From contig JAHRFE010000028.1 in the NCBI GenBank assembly GCA_019084245.1, positions 620,001-684,000 of the forward strand: DNA of 64,000 nucleotides, written 5' to 3'. Shown piece by piece: positions 58,314 through 64,000 of the stretch. Position numbers and translations under genes: made by a program. Numbering within the stretch: the stretch's first letter is position 1; the number at the start of each line of letters is the position of its first letter. The notes below the pieces were generated by a model. The model did no database searches, was not told where the DNA came from, and saw only the letters and a program-made list of their open reading frames with translations. The DNA comes from Hoeflea sp. (lineage in GTDB: Bacteria > Pseudomonadota > Alphaproteobacteria > Rhizobiales > Rhizobiaceae).

Positions 58314-58744
58314 GCTCCATGGCCTTACATGCCGCGCGCGGGATCGTCATCGCCGCCTGGGAACTGAGCGAAAGCTTCATTCGCGCCTCGGGTCCCGGCG
58401 GCCAGAATGTCAACAAGGTCGCCACGGCGGTGCAGTTGAGGTTCGACATCCGCAGTTCGCCATCCCTGCCCGAACGGGTCAAGACCAACGCCATCCGGCT
58501 TGGCGGCAGCCGGGTGTCCAAGGACGGCGTCATCATCATCGAGGCCAACCGCTTCCGCACCCAGGAGCGCAACCGGGCGGATGCCCGCGCCCGGCTCGCG
58601 GAACTGATCGATCAGGCTTCCGAACCGCCGCCGCCGCCGCGGCGAAAGACCAGGCCGACACGCGGATCGGTGGAACGCCGGCTTGCGGCCAAGTCGGGCA
58701 GGTCGACGATCAAGAAAGCCCGCGGCAAAGTCACCGATGAGTAG
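58310..58744 (+). CDS. arfB: alternative ribosome-rescue factor ArfB
   Basis: Peptidyl-tRNA hydrolase of 144 residues in the class I release-factor family. The catalytic GGQ is at residues 30-32 in [20 protein letters not shown]. The C-terminal tail is strongly basic ([38 protein letters not shown]), as needed to enter the empty mRNA channel of stalled ribosomes. It lacks the stop-codon-recognition domains of RF1/RF2, which also fits. It overlaps the nitroreductase gene by four bases. Confidence 0.94.
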   Translation: MSSMALHAARGIVIAAWELSESFIRASGPGGQNVNKVATAVQLRFDIRSSPSLPERVKTNAIRLGGSRVSKDGVIIIEANRFRTQERNRADARARLAELIDQASEPPPPPRRKTRPTRGSVERRLAAKSGRSTIKKARGKVTDE

Positions 58745-58823
58745 GCCGAAGACAGCTTTTTGTTGGCGGCGGGGCTGCGTCGTGCTTAAGTCAGGCATAG
58801 TTCACTCAAGGAGATGACGAGAC

Positions 58824-59309
58824 ATGGGCATTTTCGATTTCATCAAGTCGGCAGGAAAGAAGCTCGGCATCGGCGGCGATGATGACGCGCCCGAAGCCGA
58901 CGCGGTCAAGAAGGAACTGGATTCGTTCGACCTCGGCACAGACAAGGTTGATGTCAAGGTCGACGGCGACAAGGTCGTCCTGTCGGGCGTTGTCGAGGAC
59001 CAATCGATCTTCGAGAAAGCGATCATCGCAGTGGGCAACACCCTGGGTATCTCCAAGGTGGAAGCCGACGAACTGAAGGTGGGGGGTCCTGAGTCCGAAC
59101 TGACCAAGGCTTCCACACCGGCCAAAGCGCCGCGTTTTCATACCGTGAAGAAGGGCGATAATCTCTGGAAGATCGCCGAGGCTGCCTATGGCAAGGGCAA
59201 GGGTCCGAAACACACAGTGATCTTTGAAGCCAACACACCGATGCTGTCGCACCCCGACAAGATCTATCCTGGCCAGGTCTTGCGCATTCCGGATATCGAA
59301 ACCGCCTGA
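58824..59309 (+). CDS. BON and LysM domain protein (LysM/YgaU-like)
   Basis: Protein of 161 residues without a signal peptide. A glycine-rich N-terminus (MGIFDFIKSAGKKLGIGGD) leads to a BON domain (about 30-85, VDVKVDGDKVVLSGVVEDQSIFEKAIIAVGNTLG). A spacer follows, then a LysM domain (about 108-158, HTVKKGDNLWKIAEAAYGKG ... YPGQVLRIP). The layout equals E. coli YgaU (Kbp), reported to bind potassium; whether that holds here is not known. AAGGAG is nine to ten bases before the ATG. Confidence 0.9.
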   Translation: MGIFDFIKSAGKKLGIGGDDDAPEADAVKKELDSFDLGTDKVDVKVDGDKVVLSGVVEDQSIFEKAIIAVGNTLGISKVEADELKVGGPESELTKASTPAKAPRFHTVKKGDNLWKIAEAAYGKGKGPKHTVIFEANTPMLSHPDKIYPGQVLRIPDIETA

Positions 59310-59337
59310 GACGGCGGTCGAATCGGGAAAGCAGCAG

Positions 59338-59946
59338 ATGCTCGTCCTGCCCAAGGGGATGCGCCACATCCCGGGTCATCTCGACCGGGCCGCGCAGGAG
59401 CTGCTGGTGGAAGACATCCGGGCGGTGGCGGTCCAGGCACCGCTCTACCGCCCGGAAATGCCGCGAACCGGCAAGCCGCTGAGCGTCAGGATGACCAATT
59501 GCGGCGAGCTCGGCTGGGTCGCCGACAAGGCGGGCTACCGGTACCAGGACCGCCACCCGGTCTCCGGCGCACCCTGGCCCCCCATTCCCGAAAGCCTGCT
59601 GAAGATCTGGATGGAGCTGAGCGGGGACACGCGGCCGCCGCAGGCCTGCCTGGTCAATTTCTACGATGAAAATGCTCGCATGGGCCTGCACCAGGACCGG
59701 GACGAGGCTGATTTTTCCGCGCCGGTGCTGTCCGTGTCGCTTGGCGACGCCTGTCTGTTCCGGATCGGCGGAACGGAACGCAGCGGGCCCACCCGGTCAT
59801 TCCGGCTGGAGAGCGGCGACATCGTGGTTCTCGGCGGGGCAAGCCGGCTTGCTTTCCACGGGGTCGACCGGATTTACCCGACAACATCGACGCTCTTGAG
59901 AGATGGCGGCCGCATCAACCTGACGCTGCGCCGGGTCAGCGCCTGA
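59338..59946 (+). CDS. alkB: AlkB-like 2OG-Fe(II) dioxygenase (DNA/RNA repair)
   Basis: Dioxygenase of 202 residues that would remove methyl groups from alkylated bases. Iron ligands: His118 and Asp120 in MGLHQDRDE, and His174 in RLAFHGVDRI. 2-oxoglutarate is bound by the Arg in RINLTLRRV. The region NFYDENARMGLHQD and LGDACLFRIGG are typical of bacterial AlkB. ATG 59338 follows GGGAAAG; an upstream in-frame start lies inside the LysM gene and is unlikely. It is 28 bases from the preceding stop and convergent with coaA. Confidence 0.91.
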   Translation: MLVLPKGMRHIPGHLDRAAQELLVEDIRAVAVQAPLYRPEMPRTGKPLSVRMTNCGELGWVADKAGYRYQDRHPVSGAPWPPIPESLLKIWMELSGDTRPPQACLVNFYDENARMGLHQDRDEADFSAPVLSVSLGDACLFRIGGTERSGPTRSFRLESGDIVVLGGASRLAFHGVDRIYPTTSTLLRDGGRINLTLRRVSA

Positions 59947-59973
59947 GCTTCCGACGATTGCTCCGGGTCTCGC

Positions 59974-60960
59974 TCACAGCTTGCGCAATGCCACCTGCTC
60001 GATAAGGTGATTCGGACCCTTGCGCAGGATCAGGTCGGCACGCGGGCGCGTCGGCAGGATATTCTGCTTGAGATTCTTGAGGTTGATGTTCTCCCACAGA
60101 CTCTCTGCGATGGCGCGGGCAGCGTCCTCGTTGATAGCGGCGTAGCGGTGAAAGAAGGATTCCGGATCGCGGAACGCGGTCTGCCTCAGGTTCATGAACC
60201 GGTCGACATACCATTTGTGAATATCGGCTTCCTCGGCGTCGATATAGATCGAGAAATCGAAGAAGTCGGACACGAAGGGAACGATCTTGCCGTCCTCGGG
60301 CAGGTCACGCACCTGCAGGACATTGATGCCCTCGAAGATCAGGATATCGGGTCGGTCGATAGTGGTGAATTCGCCCGGCAGCACATCATAGGTCAGGTGC
60401 GAATAGCGCGGCGCGCGGACATTGTGCTGGCCGGCCTTGATCTCCGAAAGAAACCGCAGGACAGCGCCGACATCATAGCTTTCCGGAAAGCCCTTGCGGT
60501 CCATCAGGTTCTCGCGCCGCAGCACCTCGTTGGGGTACAGGAATCCGTCCGTTGTCACCAGGTCCACCTTGGGGCTTGAGGGCCAGCGCGCCAGAAGCTC
60601 GGTGAGAACACGGGCCGTGGTCGACTTGCCCACCGCCACGGACCCGGCGATGCCGATGATGAAGGGCGTCTTGGTCACATTGGACAGGCTGAGGAAGCGC
60701 TTGCGCTGTTCAAACAGCAATTGCGAGGATTCGACATGGGCGGACAGCAGTCGCGACAGCGACAGATAGATCCGCCGTATCTCATCAAGATCCACCGGGT
60801 CGTTGAGCGACCGAAGCCGGCGAACCTCGTTTTCCGTCAGAGTCAGCGGCGTATCGGCGCGGAAGGCCGCCCACTGGTCCGCTGTGAAAAAACGGTAGGG
60901 GGAAAAGTCATCGCCTCTGAAATGATCGAGGGCTCGCGGCTGTTTTTCGGTCTGATCCAT
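59974..60960 (-). CDS. coaA: pantothenate kinase, type I
   Basis: First enzyme of CoA synthesis, 328 residues. The P-loop is [17 protein letters not shown]. The family's pantothenate/CoA-binding region follows as [30 protein letters not shown], with [12 protein letters not shown] and, near the C-terminus, [20 protein letters not shown]. It starts two bases after the hisE stop, so it is the last gene of the his series, a common rhizobial order. Confidence 0.96.
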   Translation of the reverse strand: MDQTEKQPRALDHFRGDDFSPYRFFTADQWAAFRADTPLTLTENEVRRLRSLNDPVDLDEIRRIYLSLSRLLSAHVESSQLLFEQRKRFLSLSNVTKTPFIIGIAGSVAVGKSTTARVLTELLARWPSSPKVDLVTTDGFLYPNEVLRRENLMDRKGFPESYDVGAVLRFLSEIKAGQHNVRAPRYSHLTYDVLPGEFTTIDRPDILIFEGINVLQVRDLPEDGKIVPFVSDFFDFSIYIDAEEADIHKWYVDRFMNLRQTAFRDPESFFHRYAAINEDAARAIAESLWENINLKNLKQNILPTRPRADLILRKGPNHLIEQVALRKL

Positions 60961-60962
60961 GA

Positions 60963-61286
60963 TTACTCCGACTTGCGCCCCGCCTTCTCGTCAAGGCCCG
61001 ATTGCGCGGTCCGGCCTTCCAACTCTTCCAGCACCTCGTGAAGCGGAACGCCGGCAATCTTGAGGACGACCATGAGGTGGTACAGAAGATCGGCGGCTTC
61101 GCCGACAAGTTCGCCCCGGGATTGGGAGGTCGCAGCGATCACGGTTTCGATGGCTTCCTCGCCGAGCTTCTTGGCGGCCTTCGGCATGCCGGCGGCGACA
61201 AGCTTCGCCGTCCAGGACTGGGACGGATCGGCCGACGCTCGGTCATCCACGATCCGCTCAAGGTCTGCGAGGGTGAAGCTGGTCAT
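60963..61286 (-). CDS. hisE: phosphoribosyl-ATP diphosphatase
   Basis: Second step of histidine synthesis, 107 residues, an all-alpha MazG-like fold. The helical metal-binding motif is [14 protein letters not shown] ... [18 protein letters not shown], with its Glu/Asp cluster. ATG 61286 is chosen for GGGAGA eight bases upstream. HisI is separate and not in the window. It lies 39 bases after hisF and two before coaA. Confidence 0.95.
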   Translation of the reverse strand: MTSFTLADLERIVDDRASADPSQSWTAKLVAAGMPKAAKKLGEEAIETVIAATSQSRGELVGEAADLLYHLMVVLKIAGVPLHEVLEELEGRTAQSGLDEKAGRKSE

Positions 61287-61325
61287 TGCGGGCGAGTCTC
61301 CCAAAGAATTCCTGTGACGGCCCGG

Positions 61326-62102
61326 TCAGACCATGCGCATGTCAAGCCCGGCATCGGCCATGTACTGTTTGGCTTCATGGATCGTATAGGTTCCAAAATG
61401 GAAAATCGAGGCCGCGAGCACGGCGGTGGCGTGACCGTCGCGGATCCCCTCAACCAGATGATCGAGATTGCCAACGCCGCCCGAAGCAATCACCGGCACC
61501 CGCACCGCATCGGCGACAGCCCGGGTGAGCGCGATGTCATAGCCGGATTTGGTGCCGTCCCGGTCCATCGATGTCAGCATGATCTCGCCGGCGCCCAAAT
61601 CAACCATCCGGCTGGCAAAACCAATGGCTTCGATGCCGGTTGGCGTGCGGCCGCCATGGGTGAAGATCTCCCAGCGGTCTTCCTCACCGGGCGCGGAAAC
61701 CTTCTTGGCATCCACCGAGACGACGATGCACTGGTTGCCGAACTTGTCGGCGGCTTCGGCGACGAAATCGGGATTGGTCACCGCCGCGGTGTTGATCGAG
61801 ACCTTGTCGGCGCCGGCCAGGAGAAGCCTGCGGATGTCTGACACCGCCCGGACGCCGCCGCCAACGGTCAGGGGCATGAAACAGTGTTCGGCCGTTTGCG
61901 CCACGACGTCGAAAATGGTCTCGCGATTGTCCGACGATGCGGTGATGTCGAGAAAGCAAAGCTCGTCCGCACCCGCCGCGTCATAGGCCTTGGCGGCATC
62001 GACCGGATCGCCGGCATCGATCAGATCGACGAAATTGACACCCTTGACGACGCGGCCATCTTTAACATCCAGACACGGAATAACGCGGGATTTGAGGGTC
62101 AT
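61326..62102 (-). CDS. hisF: imidazole glycerol phosphate synthase subunit HisF
   Basis: Cyclase subunit of 258 residues, a TIM barrel. Catalytic Asp11 is in [15 protein letters not shown], and the second catalytic Asp in [11 protein letters not shown]. Phosphate sites are GGGVRAVSD and [11 protein letters not shown]. It uses ammonia from HisH to form IGP and AICAR. It overlaps hisA by four bases. Confidence 0.97.
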   Translation of the reverse strand: MTLKSRVIPCLDVKDGRVVKGVNFVDLIDAGDPVDAAKAYDAAGADELCFLDITASSDNRETIFDVVAQTAEHCFMPLTVGGGVRAVSDIRRLLLAGADKVSINTAAVTNPDFVAEAADKFGNQCIVVSVDAKKVSAPGEEDRWEIFTHGGRTPTGIEAIGFASRMVDLGAGEIMLTSMDRDGTKSGYDIALTRAVADAVRVPVIASGGVGNLDHLVEGIRDGHATAVLAASIFHFGTYTIHEAKQYMADAGLDMRMV

Positions 62103-62869
62103 GAGCGGTCGGCTTCCTCGAATTTGGCGGCCTCGACCGTAAGCGTGCCGTTGAGGATCGCAAGCGCCTCGGCCGGATCGATGCGGCCATCATAGAGCGC
62201 CCTTCCGGAGATCGCGCCTTCGAGACGCGCGGCATCAGGCATTTTCATCCGGACGATGTCGGCAATCGAGGCGAGGCCGCCCGAAGCAATGACCGGGATC
62301 GACACGGCGTCGGCCAGCTCGATGGTCGACTCCCAGTTGATGCCGGCAAGGACGCCGTCGCGGTCGATGTCGGTGTAGATGATGGCGGCGACGCCTGCGC
62401 CCTCGAAACGCTTGGCCAGCTCAATGACGCCCAATTCGGACGCCGCGGCCCAGCCCTCGACCGCGACCTTGCCGCCCTTGGCGTCAATGCCGACGGCAAC
62501 GCGGCCGGGGAACTGCTTGCAGGCTTGTTTCACGAGATCGGGATCGCGCACCGCGATGGTGCCGAGAATCACGCGGGCAAGGCCTTTGTCCAGCCAGGAT
62601 TCTATATGGGCGAGCGTCCGGATGCCGCCACCGAGCTGAACCGGGTTTTTTGTCGCTTTGAGGATCGCTTCGACCGCAACGCCATTGACCGACTGGCCTT
62701 CGAACGCCCCGTTGAGATCGACCACATGCAGCCACTCAAAGCCCTGGTCCTCGAAGGCGCGCGCCTGAGCCGCCGGGTCTTCGTTGTAGACCGTGGCCGA
62801 AGCCATTTCGCCGAGCTTGAGCCGGACGCACTGGCCATCCTTCAAATCGATAGCGGGAAACAGGATCAT
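62099..62869 (-). CDS. hisA: ProFAR isomerase HisA
   Basis: Isomerase of 256 residues. The barrel has catalytic Asp8 ([14 protein letters not shown]) and the acid Asp in [10 protein letters not shown]-type sequence ([15 protein letters not shown]), with phosphate loops [11 protein letters not shown] and [11 protein letters not shown]. It acts just before HisF/HisH. It starts one base after the hisH stop and overlaps the hisF start. Confidence 0.97.
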   Translation of the reverse strand: MILFPAIDLKDGQCVRLKLGEMASATVYNEDPAAQARAFEDQGFEWLHVVDLNGAFEGQSVNGVAVEAILKATKNPVQLGGGIRTLAHIESWLDKGLARVILGTIAVRDPDLVKQACKQFPGRVAVGIDAKGGKVAVEGWAAASELGVIELAKRFEGAGVAAIIYTDIDRDGVLAGINWESTIELADAVSIPVIASGGLASIADIVRMKMPDAARLEGAISGRALYDGRIDPAEALAILNGTLTVEAAKFEEADRS

Positions 62870-62870
62870 G

Positions 62871-63521
62871 TCAGGGCTTCCATTTGAGGAAATTGGCGAT
62901 CAGGGCCAGACCCAGCGTCTGGCTCTTCTCCGGGTGGAACTGGGTGCCCGCCCTGTTTTCATGCGCTACGGCGGCGGTCACCGGTCCCCCATACTCCGTT
63001 GTCGCAAGCACATCCGAGGGATTGTTCGCCGCCAAATGATAGGAGTGCACGAAATAGGCGTGCAGCCCGTCCGGTCCGGTGGGGATACCGTCGAACAACG
63101 GGTGCTGACGTGCGAGATCGAGCGTGTTCCAGCCGATCTGCGGAATTTTCAAAGCCGGATTCGATGGCTCGATTTCAACCACATCGCCGGAGATCCAGTC
63201 AAAGCCTTGCGTTACTGTTTTTTCGAGCCCCCTGGTCGACATCAGCTGCATGCCGACACAGATGCCGAGGAACGGACGCGCCCTGGTCTCGACCGCGTGG
63301 CGAAGCGCCGCGCTCATGCCGTCGATGGCGTCAAGTCCCGCGCGGCAATCGGCATAGGCGCCAACGCCTGGCAGGACGACGCGATCGGCTTTGGCGACAT
63401 GTTCGGCATCGGCGCTCAATGTGATGGTGGCGGAGACGCCCGATTCGCGGGCGGCGCGCTCGAACGCCTTGAGCGCGGAGCGAAGATTGCCCGATCCGTA
63501 GTCAACGATGACGACCTGCAT
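62871..63521 (-). CDS. hisH: imidazole glycerol phosphate synthase subunit HisH
   Basis: Glutamine amidotransferase of 216 residues that feeds ammonia to HisF. The nucleophile Cys lies in [11 protein letters not shown]; the His-Glu pair is in [11 protein letters not shown]. The start at ATG 63521 ([15 protein letters not shown]) matches the family. AAAGGA is 10 bases upstream; a TTG at 63530 would leave no room for a ribosome site. It leads hisH-hisA-hisF-hisE-coaA here. The DUF2628 gene upstream ends five bases before it. Confidence 0.96.
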   Translation of the reverse strand: MQVVIVDYGSGNLRSALKAFERAARESGVSATITLSADAEHVAKADRVVLPGVGAYADCRAGLDAIDGMSAALRHAVETRARPFLGICVGMQLMSTRGLEKTVTQGFDWISGDVVEIEPSNPALKIPQIGWNTLDLARQHPLFDGIPTGPDGLHAYFVHSYHLAANNPSDVLATTEYGGPVTAAVAHENRAGTQFHPEKSQTLGLALIANFLKWKP

Positions 63522-63526
63522 CGGGC

Positions 63527-64000
63527 TCAATTCCTTTCCACCGGCACCATCCCGATGGAGCCTGCTACGCCTGTGCCCGGACGGCCCGGCATCAAACGAT
63601 GTCGGTTGGTCCGGGGGCTGGCAGGCATGGGTGATGCCTCATTTCTGACAGCACGGGCTGCATGGATTTCGAAGGCTGTATCGGACGAATCGGTTTCCAC
63701 AACATCGACCAGCCGCCAGCCGCGGCGCTGCAGGGCGGCCACGCGCCAGTTGCGGCCTTCGAGCCCGGTGATCACCTGCAGCGCGAGGCCAATCGCAAGG
63801 CCCAAGACCGGCTGTCCAGCGGCGCCCGCCAGCATGCTCGCCGCAACGGTCACCAGCGCAGCCGCAAACGCTTCAAGCCAGAGCCGGTTGAACAGGAGCC
63901 AGATCACCGGCGCGATAAAGCCGAGAAATGCGAAACGGTCGGCAATCACCACAGAGCGCTCGTCCGGTTCCCGCGCCCCAGGGCTGGCCAAGACTAGATA
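63527..64000 (-). CDS. DUF2628 membrane protein, 5' end outside window
   Basis: The frame is open to the window edge, so the start is missing; about 157 residues are seen. Two to three hydrophobic segments follow the family opening [44 protein letters not shown] second membrane region is [38 protein letters not shown], and the sequence ends in a Pro/Arg-rich cytoplasmic tail. Function is unknown. In other rhizobia a DUF2628 gene sits among the his genes, and here it is five bases before hisH, so co-transcription is likely. Confidence 0.82.
   Translation of the reverse strand, partial: YLVLASPGAREPDERSVVIADRFAFLGFIAPVIWLLFNRLWLEAFAAALVTVAASMLAGAAGQPVLGLAIGLALQVITGLEGRNWRVAALQRRGWRLVDVVETDSSDTAFEIHAARAVRNEASPMPASPRTNRHRLMPGRPGTGVAGSIGMVPVERN

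Overview
The window is one continuous stretch of GC-rich chromosome from an alphaproteobacterium. Gene content and order point to the Rhizobiaceae side of the Hyphomicrobiales: polA, actS-actR, gyrB, trpFBA-accD-folC-trxA-addAB-divL, ahcY, then the chvI-chvG-hprK-PTS block next to pckA, and hisHAFE-coaA. A Hoeflea-like organism is my guess; no 16S is present to test it. Coding density is high. I saw no insertion sequences, phage genes, tRNAs, rRNAs or CRISPR arrays. Genes are cut at both ends: polA on the left and a DUF2628 gene on the right.

Layout. 1-7.6 kb: 3' part of polA, a YnjBCD-type ABC importer and the helicase hrpB. 7.7-11.2 kb: the redox two-component pair actS/actR, mmcB, and a lipoprotein L,D-transpeptidase preceded by a possible small RNA or attenuator. 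11.2-17.1 kb: malate synthase G, an orphan hydantoinase/oxoprolinase and a cytochrome P450. 17.4-19.8 kb: gyrB with a good promoter and terminator. 19.9-28.3 kb: a taurine dissimilation locus (tauABC transporter, taurine:pyruvate aminotransferase tpa, regulator tauR, sulfoacetaldehyde acetyltransferase xsc) with operator-like repeats. 28.4-32.7 kb: a DegT-family aminotransferase, PHA depolymerase, a DUF2852 protein and a YgjP-like metallopeptidase. 32.8-37.9 kb: trpF-trpB-trpA-accD-folC. 38-50 kb, minus strand: divL, a TsaE-AmgK-like fusion, a MurU-like nucleotidyltransferase, addB, addA and trxA, tightly packed. 50.2-55.6 kb, minus strand: chvI, chvG, minimal hprK, PTS IIA, HPr, then ahcY. 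55.9-59.9 kb: pckA, a nitroreductase, arfB, a BON-LysM protein and an alkB-like gene. 60-64 kb, minus strand: hisH-hisA-hisF-hisE-coaA and the start of a DUF2628 membrane protein.

How the genes fit together. The taurine block gives uptake, transamination to sulfoacetaldehyde and cleavage to acetyl phosphate plus sulfite; phosphotransacetylase and sulfite-handling genes are not in the window. Malate synthase, PEP carboxykinase, the PHA depolymerase and acetyl phosphate from Xsc together suit growth on C2/C4 carbon and gluconeogenesis. ActSR, ChvGI, the HprK/HPr/IIA set and DivL make this a region dense in global regulation.

The most interesting signals are non-coding: a terminator with competing pairings between divergent mmcB and ldt; paired CTGG boxes, 23 bp apart, on both sides of the tauA-tpa gap; palindromes in front of ahcY, glcB, phaZ and pckA; and two small families of dispersed palindromic repeats.
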